Assembly: GCF_017639205.1 (NCBI RefSeq)
Contig: NZ_CP071139.1
Location: 186,001-250,000, forward strand
Length of the DNA: 64,000 nt
Reading direction: 5' to 3'
Source of the DNA: Streptomyces nojiriensis
Lineage (GTDB): Bacteria > Actinomycetota > Actinomycetes > Streptomycetales > Streptomycetaceae
Part shown: one piece after another, positions 26,148 through 34,072 of the stretch
How positions within the stretch are numbered: the first letter of the stretch is position 1
Layout of the letters: each line of letters starts with the position of its first letter
Program-made: the position numbers and the translations under genes
Notes under the pieces: generated by a model
Database searches by the model: none
What the model saw: the letters and a program-made list of their open reading frames with translations, nothing else
What the model was told of the DNA's origin: nothing

Positions 26148-26346
26148 TTCGGGTTGGCCGCATCACGGGACGCCGGCTGCCTATCCGCCTCCCGAGGCCC
26201 GGCGGCGGCTCGGGGGCGGGGTCTCTTGATGCTCGGTGATTCGACACCAGCGAGCTGTTCAGGAGGCCCTGCTCGCATGCGCCGAGCACCCAGTCGAGAC
26301 GGCCGCTCGAGCACCAAGCCCCCAAAGCATTTCGACAAAAGGCTAC

Positions 26347-26850
26347 TTACGCGTCGGGGTGCTCCGGCAGGGCGAGCCAGTCCGACCAGGAGATCTCTCG
26401 GCCGAGGAAGCGCGGCTGCTCGAACGGCCAGTCGGCGGCGATCCACTGCGGCACCAGCTCGTCGAGGGCCTGCTCGACCTTGCTGTCCACCAGCTCGTCC
26501 ACCACCCACCAGGAGATCTCGCCGTCCGCGCCGGCCCTCTCCGGTGGGTCGATGTAGACGCAGCCGAGCAGAGCTGTCTCCTCTGCGTCGAACAGCGCGT
26601 AGTTGAAAGACTGGTGTGCGGCGATCTCCTTCTCGTGCCGCAACAGGTCGGCCTGGTCGGCCTCGTAGGTCATGGTGGCTGCGGGCCAGCCCCAGGCTGG
26701 GCCGTAGATGGTCCACAGCCGCTCGCGCGAACCCATCACAGCCGGATAGTCGAGCGGGGTGTCCGTCTCCCGGATTGGCCGCAGGTGATGACCACTGCCC
26801 GGCAGCCGTATCAGGACGGGATGGACGAAGTTATCGGGGAGCCAGCTCAT
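26347..26850 (-). CDS. GNAT-family N-acetyltransferase-like protein
   Basis: 167 residues, ATG 26850. HLRPIRETDTPLDYPAVMGS at the N-terminus is the usual GNAT beginning, FNYALFDAEETALLGCVYI is the beta4 strand with its bulge, and GEISWWVVDELVDSKVEQAL is the following strand/helix. The usual R/Q-x-x-G-x-G/A pyrophosphate loop is not evident, so CoA binding may be atypical. Substrate unknown. The start has a weak RBS. Confidence 0.75.
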   Translation of the reverse strand: MSWLPDNFVHPVLIRLPGSGHHLRPIRETDTPLDYPAVMGSRERLWTIYGPAWGWPAATMTYEADQADLLRHEKEIAAHQSFNYALFDAEETALLGCVYIDPPERAGADGEISWWVVDELVDSKVEQALDELVPQWIAADWPFEQPRFLGREISWSDWLALPEHPDA

Positions 26851-27018
26851 AGCGCCCGACCGTAGCAGCGCGGCCGTCCGCTCCCCAGGATTTTCCCCGT
26901 ATACCGCCAGGTCCTACTCTCATGCCGGGCAGTGCCCGCGATCACCCGATCGAGACTCCCGTTCGATCGACAGACTCCGTGATCGGTATGGCAACGGCTT
27001 CTGACGGAGGGCTTGTCC

Positions 27019-27228
27019 ATGTCGGCCCAAGAAGCCGAAGTGCTGCTGCGGGACTCGATGGATGAGGGCCGCATCGCAATGCTGGACCTGATGGCTGGCG
27101 AGCACACGCGCCTGAACGAAGCACGTCCAGGGTTTCTGACTGCCGCCCGTGGCGCACTGGACGGCGAGCTTCCGAACAGCGGTCCGTCGACGCGACCAGA
27201 GATGACGGGCAGGACAGAGACGGCCTGA
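27019..27228 (+). CDS. Possible small hypothetical protein
   Basis: 69 residues from ATG 27019 with GGAGG 10 nt upstream. MSAQEAEVLLRDSMDEGRIA then MLDLMAGEHTRLNEARPGFL has natural composition; the tail is less convincing. Overlapping minus frames are long but lack an RBS. It might also be the surviving N-terminus of a gene truncated by the adjacent IS5 remnant. Confidence 0.4.
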   Translation: MSAQEAEVLLRDSMDEGRIAMLDLMAGEHTRLNEARPGFLTAARGALDGELPNSGPSTRPEMTGRTETA

Positions 27229-27480
27229 TGACCCCACAGCCGAGCACCGCAACAGACCCGAAGTCCGGGCCGAACGGTCCGGCCGTGGACCGCAGAGGAG
27301 CGGACTGCGGAAGCGGGGCTACGGCCCCGGACCGCTGGGCGCGTTCGGCTCGGGCCCTGTACAGGGAAGCGGGTCTCGGTGGCGGCGAGCTCCCGACGGC
27401 GGTGTCGATCGACGCAGGCAGCCCGGGATATGACGGTCGAGCATGGTGGGCAAGTCCCGGCGGGCAGAGGTGTGACCTGG

Positions 27481-27918
27481 GCTGACGTGCCCGCCGGGCA
27501 GATCGGCTGCAGCGTGACCTGCCGGCGACGCCTGCGGGACTGGACCGAGGCCGGGCTCTGGCCCCGCCTCCACGAGACCCTACTCACCGAACTGCGCAGA
27601 GCCGGCCCCCTCGACATGGACGACTGCTCGATCGACGGCTCCCACGTCAGAGCGCTCAAAGGCGGAGCTCACTCCGGACCTTCGCCGGTCGACCGCGGCC
27701 GTCCCGGCAGCAAGCACCATGTGATCGTCGACCGGCACGGCACTCCGCTCGCGGTGTCGCTGACTCCAGGCAACCGGCACGACGTCACCCAGCTGATACC
27801 GCTGCTGGATGCCGTTCCTCGCGTCCGCGGCCGGCGAGGACGCCCCCGCCACCGGCCCAAACGACGCAGTCTGAGACAGCAGAACGGTCGCCGGGGGGCA
27901 CCGGGAACACGGGCATGA
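27481..27918 (+). pseudogene. IS5-family transposase remnant
   Basis: The reading RRRLRDWTEAGLWPRLHETL, LLTELRRAGPLDMDDCSIDG, SHVRALKGGAHSGPSPVDRG and SKHHVIVDRHGTPLAVSLTP covers the first catalytic Asp region (IDGSHVR) and the second (VIVD) of IS5 transposases. It breaks off after GRRGRPRHRP at about 27865; the Glu region and both IS ends are missing. Confidence 0.8.
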
Positions 27919-28359
27919 CATCCAGGAGGGCATTCACCCCCCACCACGTGATCGCACGCGCCTCGTGGTGCGCGGGCGTCGTTCCCGCGTGCGCGGGAAC
28001 GACCCCCACGGGTAGCATGACTGCCGATGTGATGAGCGTCGTGACTCTCGGCCAATCAGTGTCCACCGGTGTGCCCCGTGCCGGATAACGGAAGTGGCCC
28101 GGTACCTCTGTCCCCAATGGTTGGTGTGGAGTGTTCACCGCGTCCGCGAAGCAACCGAAACGAGACGCGGTCCCTGTCGAGGGGGAACGAGGTCGGCATC
28201 TGAACGGATACGGTCGGGCCCGCCAACGCCGACAGCACTCACTCACGGAGGCTGTCCAGCGGCATGCGCCGAAGCGAGGGGCTGTCACCCCCTCACGCAA
28301 GCCGACCCTGCTGCGTCTTCTACAGACCAGGGACCGACGAACAAGGGATGAGCGCGCAG
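27919..28359. other. Intergenic region with a CRISPR-repeat-like hairpin
   Basis: About 440 bp with no supported gene. The notable element is the hairpin at 27978-28003. Confidence 0.4.
27978..28003. other. Hairpin GTCGTTCCCGCG-TG-CGCGGGAACGAC, resembling a type I-E repeat
   Basis: A perfect 12-bp stem. The GTCGTTCCCGCG/CGCGGGAACGAC core looks like actinomycete type I-E CRISPR repeats, but there is one copy only, with no second repeat at spacer distance and no cas gene in the window. It could equally be a terminator. Confidence 0.5.
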
Positions 28360-28782
28360 ATGAAGACGACGATCCAGTCAGCATTGGGCACCGCACTTCT
28401 GCTCCTGGCCGCCATGACGGCCACCAGTGGCTCCGCCGCCGCCCAGGTGGCGGGGGCAGACGCCCCGGCCGCACACCAGGCCCGGCTGACAGGGCAGTGG
28501 GCCGAGTCCGTCGACAAGGACCGCCCGGGAATCACCCTCTACATCCAGAAGCTGACCTTCACCGCGGACGGCCGTTTCGAGCAGATCAACAACGTGATCT
28601 GCAACCTGGACGATTGCCCCGTGTTCAAGATCGGCGTCAACACGGGCACTTACCGCACGGAGGGAAGGTCCATTCACCTCGACGGCAACCTCTCGGACCT
28701 CCACGGCACCGTCCGAAGCAGCAACACCATCGTCCTGGACAAGCACGTTCTTCACCGCACGGCCGCCGACGCCTCGGACTAG
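28360..28782 (+). CDS. Secreted lipocalin-like hypothetical protein
   Basis: 140 residues from ATG 28360 (an ATG 12 nt earlier sits directly on the RBS-like AAGGG). Signal peptide MKTTIQSALGTALLLLAAMT...AAA. The mature part contains LTGQWAESVDKD, LYIQKLTFTADGRFEQINNV, TGTYRTEGRSIHLDGNLSDL and LDKH, a pattern of strands seen in small lipocalin-like domains. One Cys pair (CNLDDC). Function unknown. Confidence 0.7.
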   Translation: MKTTIQSALGTALLLLAAMTATSGSAAAQVAGADAPAAHQARLTGQWAESVDKDRPGITLYIQKLTFTADGRFEQINNVICNLDDCPVFKIGVNTGTYRTEGRSIHLDGNLSDLHGTVRSSNTIVLDKHVLHRTAADASD

Positions 28783-28959
28783 CTCGCCGGGCTATGGTCT
28801 CGAGCCCGACACAGGGTGGCAGCCTCAGACGCCATGGATTGGCGGCGCTGTGCACGAGCAGCCCTAATCGAGCTAGTGCCGTATCAAGCAACGTTTGCCC
28901 CGTCCTGACATGTCGCCCGGTTGCTGCGCCGGGCGGCGCCAGACGTCCAGAATGATCAT

Positions 28960-29455
28960 GTGGCTGAGCGCGTGCAGGTCCGGGATATCGACGACGACGA
29001 GGGCAGGCGGTTACTGCAGAATATCCGCAGGGGCACCGGGTCGGTGGTGACTTGGCGGCGGGCCCAGATGGTGCTGCTGTCAGCGCAGGGAATGCCGGTG
29101 GCGAAGATCGCTGAGGTGACGATCACCAGCGTGGACCGGGTCCGGGACGTGGTCCACAACTTCAACGCCGACAGCTTCGAGTCGCTCTATCCGAAGTACA
29201 AAGGCGGCCGGCCCAGGACGCTCACCCTTCCCGAGCGCCGTGAGATCAAGAAGACCGCCAAGTCCAAACCGGTCGAGCACGGTCTGCCGTTCTCGACCTG
29301 GAGCCTCGCGAAGCTGGCCGACTTCCTGGTCGCCGAGGGGGTGGTCGACGACATCAGCCACGAGGGCCTGCGCATCCTGCTCCGCGAGGAAGGCGTCCCT
29401 TTCAACGCCTGAAGACCTGGAAAACCTCCCGCGACCCCGACTACGCGGCCAAGAA
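28960..29455 (+). pseudogene. IS630-family transposase, truncated and frameshifted
   Basis: The N-terminal domain is clear: VRDIDDDEGRRLLQNIRRGT, VVTWRRAQMVLLSAQGMPVA, DVVHNFNADSFESLYPKYKG, then PFSTWSLAKLADFLVAEGVV. At 29400 a one-base loss gives a stop after EEGVPFNA; the next frame restores QRLKTWKTSRDPDYAAKK and then homology ends. The DDE catalytic core is gone. A CTAG at 28872 fits the TA target of IS630 at the left end. Confidence 0.82.
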
Positions 29456-29626
29456 GCCCTCGGGAGCGTTCCCCGGACACAGCCCGGCGGAGGACGCGAA
29501 ACGGTGGGCTGCGTACGACAGGAAGCCACCCGCCTGGGTGAGGATCCGTTTCAGCCCGGGAGAGCCTGTCCGAGCGATCATGGTCTGACCCTGCAGACAG
29601 ACACCCCACCTCCATACGTAAGGATC

Positions 29627-29656
29627 TTGACGGATGAGGCGTCAACATCTTTACAT
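29627..29656 (+). promoter_or_regulatory. Candidate promoter for a leaderless transcript
   Basis: TTGACG, 18-bp spacer, TTACAT, ending 6 bp before the ATG at 29663. Initiation at the usual distance would start the mRNA at or next to the start codon, which fits the lack of any RBS. A TACATGTA palindrome (29652-29659) overlaps the -10 and could be an operator. Confidence 0.45.
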
Positions 29657-29662
29657 GTAGCC

Positions 29663-30172
29663 ATGTTTGATGACGATCACCTCCGCAAGCGAGCGGAACA
29701 GTTGCGGGTCGATGCTGGTGACCACTACCGCGAGGCCGCCAAGTACGACGAGCAAGGAAAGGTCACCCAGGCCGAAGCGGAGCGCCGATCGGCTGCCCGA
29801 TCCACCCACAGGGCTGAGATCTATGAACGAATCACCGGGCGCCGGTGGTCGGCAATGACCATCGCCTGGCTCGTCTCGGCGGACGTAGACCAGGCGATCA
29901 ACCTCCTCGACCGGATCGACCGAGTCCCCGCCAAGGAACTGCTGACGCACACAGACCGGGATGAGCACACTGCCTACAGCCTCGAGGCCCTACAAGGCAG
30001 TGCGTGCGACTGGGCCATGGCGAACGACCTGCGCAACGGGGCGGTAAACGGCATCGTGAGCGAAGTGATACGCCTGGAAGAGAGCGGCGTCGAGGTCAAC
30101 ATCACCGCCCTCGCCCGCATGACAGGGATATCCCGGCAGACTCTTCACACCCGCCTGAGCGCCGCCCGGTAG
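29663..30172 (+). CDS. Hypothetical protein with C-terminal helix-turn-helix
   Basis: 169 residues from ATG 29663. Residues 1-60 are highly charged and helical (RKRAEQLRVDAGDHYREAAK). The C-terminal VNITALARMTGISRQTLHTR is a convincing helix-turn-helix. GC content is slightly lower than that of its neighbours. No RBS; probably leaderless. It lies between IS remnants and may have come with a plasmid or integrative element. A DNA-binding role is inferred from the helix-turn-helix only. Confidence 0.7.
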   Translation: MFDDDHLRKRAEQLRVDAGDHYREAAKYDEQGKVTQAEAERRSAARSTHRAEIYERITGRRWSAMTIAWLVSADVDQAINLLDRIDRVPAKELLTHTDRDEHTAYSLEALQGSACDWAMANDLRNGAVNGIVSEVIRLEESGVEVNITALARMTGISRQTLHTRLSAAR

Positions 30173-30609
30173 CGGCGCCACGGCCCCGTCTCGCGCCCAT
30201 TTTCGAGTCCCCCACGAAGACCAGGGCTGCGTTCTGCGCCACCCTGAAGGCTCGGATGCGCAGCGGCATCAACGGCCGCTTCTCAGAAGAGGGGTGGTGG
30301 AGTGCGAGCGGGCCGCCATCGGGGAGACCCACAGCCTGGACGCGGGCGCGGGCCGGGCGGTCAGCGGCCTGGTGAGGGCGTGGAGGGTCGCGTCCACGAG
30401 GCGGCCCGCCAGAGCCATGCCGGTGGCCTGCTTTCAGGAGGTGCCGGCCGTCATGGAGCCTGCCGGATGCCGGCTTCCTGCACCTCATTTGAAGCGCGGC
30501 GTCAGCCGGCCGGACGACTCGCGCGAGGTCCGCGAGCACAGGCTGCGGGAGGCCAAGGGCCGGGGCCGACATCCGTCTTCTCTCCACGCCACGCCGCCGA
30601 GTCGCAGCC
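30173..30609. other. Intergenic/decayed sequence, nothing recognised
   Basis: Open frames on both strands lack ribosome sites and recognisable content. Confidence 0.4.
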
Positions 30610-30857
30610 GTGCTCACCGTGATGGCCGCCGTCGTCGCGTTCGGGTCGTGGGTGCTGTGGCCGGTCTACGACTCATCATGCGTCGTCTACTCCGGGTCCT
30701 ACGTCCCCATGAATGCGCCGAAGGCCGAAGTCGACGCCGCCATGCAGTGGCGCTACGACAAAGCCGTCGCCGACGGCGCGTGCGGGCCCAAGCGGGCGCG
30801 CTTCCACAACTGGACTCGGAGCGGTCGGTCCTGGCCTCACCGTGCGTGGCCGAGTAG
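30610..30857 (+). pseudogene. Small membrane protein, apparent frameshift near its end
   Basis: GTG 30610 gives MLTVMAAVVAFGSWVLWPVY (one membrane helix), then VYSGSYVPMNAPKAEVDAAM and YDKAVADGACGPKRARFHNW. The current frame then becomes unnatural, whereas the next frame reads QLDSERSVLASPCVAE and stops at 30857. The natural product would be about 80 residues. Not a recognised family. Confidence 0.45.
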
Positions 30858-31005
30858 CTCGACGTCGATCCGGGCGGGCGGTTGCACGACCCGCCACTGC
30901 TGGCGTCGTTCACTAAAGGTTGTTGCGGAAGTGCGTGCGGTGGCGGACGTCGCGTAGTACTCCTGGGGGACATAGAGACACGTTTGTTCTCACATGGAGT
31001 CGTCG

Positions 31006-31353
31006 ATGGCCGTTCGCCGTGTCGTGCCCAACATCCAGTCGGAGGCCGCGCAGGAGAGCCGGGAGTTCTATGGCCTGCTGGGCTTCGAGGAGGTCATGAA
31101 CCACGGCTGGATCATGACGCTCGCCTCCCCGTCCAGCCCGGCAGCGCAGATCAGTGTCATGACCAGCGACAAGACCGCGCCTGTCGCCCCCGACATGAGC
31201 GTCGAGGTGGACGATGTGGATGCGGCCTATGCGGTCATGCGGGAGAGCGGTGCGGAGATCGTGCACCCCTTGCAGGATGAGGAGTGGGGCGTGAGGCGGT
31301 TCTTCGTCCGCGATCCCAGCGGACGGGTGGTCAATGTGCTGGGCCATCGGTGA
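31006..31353 (+). CDS. VOC (glyoxalase/bleomycin-resistance) superfamily protein
   Basis: 115 residues from ATG 31006, chosen because GGAG lies 6 nt upstream; an ATG at 30994 is also in frame. One betaalphabetabetabeta module pair: RRVVPNIQSEAAQESREFYG, MNHGWIMTLASP, DMSVEVDDVDAAYAVMRESG and VRRFFVRDPSGRVVNVLGHR. Typical of small glyoxalase-like proteins that bind or modify xenobiotics; the specific substrate is unknown. Confidence 0.85.
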   Translation: MAVRRVVPNIQSEAAQESREFYGLLGFEEVMNHGWIMTLASPSSPAAQISVMTSDKTAPVAPDMSVEVDDVDAAYAVMRESGAEIVHPLQDEEWGVRRFFVRDPSGRVVNVLGHR

Positions 31354-31463
31354 CGCGCCAAAACCGTCAAACGACCCGAGACCCTCAAGGCCATCGGCAA
31401 GCCCGGTAGGTCCTGGTAGATAAAGAAAAAGCTCGTCTGCGGGGAACCACTCCCGACACGCAC

Positions 31464-31482
31464 TTAGGCATGCCTTACCAGA
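31464..31482. promoter_or_regulatory. Weak DtxR/IdeR iron-box-like sequence
   Basis: TTAGGCATGCCTTACCAGA matches about 12 of 19 positions of the iron-box consensus TTAGGTTAGGCTAACCTAA and has a near-palindromic TTAGGCATGCCTTA core. It lies in an unusually AT-rich stretch directly before the IS5 insertion, so any gene it served may have been separated from it. Confidence 0.3.
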
Positions 31483-31509
31483 TATTCTGCTTTAAATAAC
31501 CGGTACTAA

Positions 31510-32374
31510 GACCGTGTCCTATGTGGTGAGGCGTCGTTGATGTCGGTATGGGGCGGGGTACTTGGAGCTGGATTGTTCCGGACGGGCTGTGGGAGATCGC
31601 GGAGCCGCTGATCCCACCGTCGAAGGTGCGGGCGCAGGGCGGTGGCACGCAGGACACGCCTGATGAGACGTTGTTCGCGGCCATCATCTACGTACTGGTC
31701 AGAGGGTGCGCCTGGCGGGCACTGCCGCCTTGCTTCGGGATATCGAAGTCGACGGCTCACCGCAGGTTCCTGATCTGGTCGAGGGCCGGAGTGTGGGGCC
31801 GGCTGCACGAGGAGATCCTGCACCGGCTCGACGACGCCGGCCTGCTCGATCTTTCACGCGCGGTCCTCGACTCCGCCCACGTCCGGGCCAAAAAGGGGGC
31901 GAACTCACAGGCCCGAGCCCCGTGGACCGGGGCAAGCCGGGTTCCAAGATGCACGTCCTGTCGGACGCGAACGGACTGCCCCTCGTCGTCGGCCTCTCGG
32001 CCGCCAACACCCACGACAGCCAAGCGCTGAAGCCCATGGTGCTCGGTCACCAAACGAGACACGACCCCCACCGCGGCCGCCACTTCAAGCCCCGACGCCT
32101 CCATGCCGACAAGACCTACGACAGTCCTGAACTGCGGAAATGGCTCCGCGGCAAGCGGATCGGCGTCCGCATCGCCCGCAAGGGCATCGAGTCCTCCGAA
32201 CGGCTCGGGCGCCGCAGGTGGGTAATCGAACGGACCATGTCCTGGCTGACCGGCTACCGCCGACTCAACCACCGCTACGAGCGCCACCCCCGCAACTACC
32301 TGGCCTTCCTCGGCCTCGCTGCAGCCCTCTGCTGCTACAAGCGACTCGTCCGCATCACCACATAGGACACGGGA
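31510..32374 (+). mobile_element. IS5-family insertion sequence (about 865 bp) with TAA target duplication
   Basis: Terminal inverted repeats CCGTGTCCTATGTGGTGAGGCG (left, 31512) and the complement of CCGTGTCCTATGTGGTGATGCG (right) differ at one base, with two unmatched bases at the very tip. TAA flanks both sides (31507-31509 and 32375-32377), the TNA-type duplication expected for this family. It carries one transposase in two overlapping frames. It sits just upstream of the DUF6221/integrase pair. Confidence 0.85.
31548..32365 (+). CDS. IS5-family transposase, two frames joined by probable -1 frameshift
   Basis: Frame 1 (31548-32030) encodes the N-terminal part (LWEIAEPLIPPSKVRAQGGG, AIIYVLVRGCAWRALPP, LLDLSRAVLDSAHVRAKKG). 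The -1 frame (to 32365) encodes GGELTGPSPVDRGKPGSKMH, LSDANGLPLVVGLSAANTHD and the C-terminal signature RRRWVIERTMSWLTGYRRLN. The switch lies at AAAAAGGGGG (31890-31899), a slippery run typical of programmed frameshifting in this IS group. Joined length is about 270 residues, with DDE residues in ordinary positions, so it is probably functional. Confidence 0.85.
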
Positions 32375-32392
32375 TAAGAGGGGGGCGCGACG

Positions 32393-32785
32393 ATGACGAG
32401 CAGCGACGGGCCGGTGCCGGCCGGGACATGGATCGCCTTCCTGCGGGCCCGCGTTGACGATGAGCGCAGCCTCGCGCAGGCGGCCACCGCCGCCAGCGGC
32501 TGGTGGGAGCCGTCCGGCCCCGGCATCGCGGTGGACGGCCGGATCCTGACGAAGGTCTTCACCGGCCACGGCGCGGCCGCCGATCATGACGTCGCGCTGC
32601 ACCTGGCCTGCCAGCAGCCGGTGCGGGTGCTGGACGACCTCGACGCCAAGGAGCGGCTCTTGGAGCTGTGCGAGCGCCAGAGGGATCGGCTCGATGCGGG
32701 TCTGCTCGCGGTGCTCGTGCAGTTCGCCGAGCCGTTTCGCGATCATCCCGAACACCCCGACCAGTCCCCTGTGGAGGAGCCGTGA
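32393..32785 (+). CDS. DUF6221-family protein
   Basis: 130 residues, ATG 32393 with GAGGGG upstream, 19 bp after the IS end. WIAFLRARVDDERSLAQAAT at the N-terminus, then a His/Asp-containing HDVALHLACQQPVRVLDDLD and the closing AKERLLELCE fit DUF6221, a small Streptomyces family usually found in plasmid- or prophage-derived DNA. Function unknown. Its stop overlaps the integrase start by 4 bp, so the two genes were translationally coupled. Confidence 0.75.
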   Translation: MTSSDGPVPAGTWIAFLRARVDDERSLAQAATAASGWWEPSGPGIAVDGRILTKVFTGHGAAADHDVALHLACQQPVRVLDDLDAKERLLELCERQRDRLDAGLLAVLVQFAEPFRDHPEHPDQSPVEEP

Positions 32786-34072
32786 GCAGGGAGCTGGACA
32801 TCTTCGACGCCGAGCTGGTCGAGCGCGACAGCGTGGTACCGCGCGCGGCCGTAGAGCCGGGCCCGCGGTACCTGGTCACCCAGCACACCACGCTCGGCCC
32901 CGGCGAGCTCCCGCCGCTCGCCGACGAGCGACCGGCCTGGCAAGGCCACGACTTCCGGCTGACTGATGAGGATGTCGCCGACCTGGGCGAGCCCGACCTC
33001 GCCGAGAACACGATCACCAACCGCGACTCCACCAGCGGGATCTTCGAGGCGTGGTGCGCGGCCCAGAAGCCTCCCCGGCTCGCGCACCCGTGCACGACGG
33101 CGACCTACACGCCCTACGGCCTGCACCTGATCCGCCGCGGCAAGGCGGGTGAGTGCAAGCCGGACAGCGTCGGCCAGTACATGCCCCGGATCTGGAACTG
33201 GCAGCCCGTCGACCTGCGGCCGGACCCGAGCTGGTTCAAGAGCGGCCTGCGCGTCTGGAAGAAGGAGTGGGCGAAGGCGGGCGGGGAGGTGAAACGGGCC
33301 CCGGCTGTCACGATCGGGTACAACGTGCGGATCATCGCCGCGATCGACGAGACGACCAACATCGGCAAGCGCGACGCCTTCCTTGCCGCGCTCGCCTACA
33401 GCAACCTGAACCGCGAGTCGGAGCTGACCGACCAGCTCATCGGGCGTCTCAAGATCCACGACACCGGCCTTTACGTGGTCACCGCGACGTCGAAGACCGA
33501 CCAGACGGGCAAGGGCGCCGGCCGCTTCATCGAGGACCGGGAAGACCTCCAGCTCGTCCGCCGAGCCCGTGCCTGGTAGGCCGTCCTGCGCGACCTCGGC
33601 GCCTATGCCCCCCCACCTGCCGGTCTTCCGCGCCCTGACCGTCAAGGGCGAGCTGCGGAAGTACCCGGAGGACCGCAAGCGCGGCGTGCGCATGCGGCCC
33701 GGGTCCCTGGACGAACGGCTCCGGGAACTCGCGGAGCGCGCCGGCGTCCCGTACATCGACGGGCGGAAGGTCACCTCACACGGCTGGCGGGCCGGCGCCA
33801 ACACCGACCTGATCGCGGCCGGGGTGCCCCTCGCCGAGCGCAACACTGCCGGTCGGTGGGCCGAGAGAGCCCACACCGCGGACACCGTCTACGACCGCCA
33901 GCACGGTGCCGGTGCCCGCGACCCGCTCGCCAAGGTCCCGCTGTACGGCGGCCCGGCACACGCCGCGGTGGCGCAGGCACACCGGTCACGAGCGCGTTGG
34001 GTAGGCCAGGGCTATGCGGCGGTCACCGCGACGAGCTCGCGGACGCCACTGACGTGGGGGTGCTTGGCGTAG
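32782..34072 (+). pseudogene. Tyrosine recombinase (phage-type integrase), inactivated
   Basis: GTG 32782 opens a frame with DFRLTDEDVADLGEPDLAEN and ITNRDSTSGIFEAWCAAQKP (SAM-like core binding region) and catalytic-domain sequence NRESELTDQLIGRLKIHDTG. TAG at 33577-33579 replaces what was probably CAG, and a C7 run at 33608-33614 shifts the frame. The rest reads FRALTVKGELRKYPEDRKRG, TSHGWRAGANTDLIAAGVPL (H-x-x-R) and DTVYDRQHG with the catalytic Tyr. Two lesions make it a pseudogene of an integrative element. Confidence 0.85.

Noticed and set aside
27978..28003. CRISPR array
   Set aside because: Only one repeat-like unit, no spacers and no cas genes; reported as a hairpin instead.
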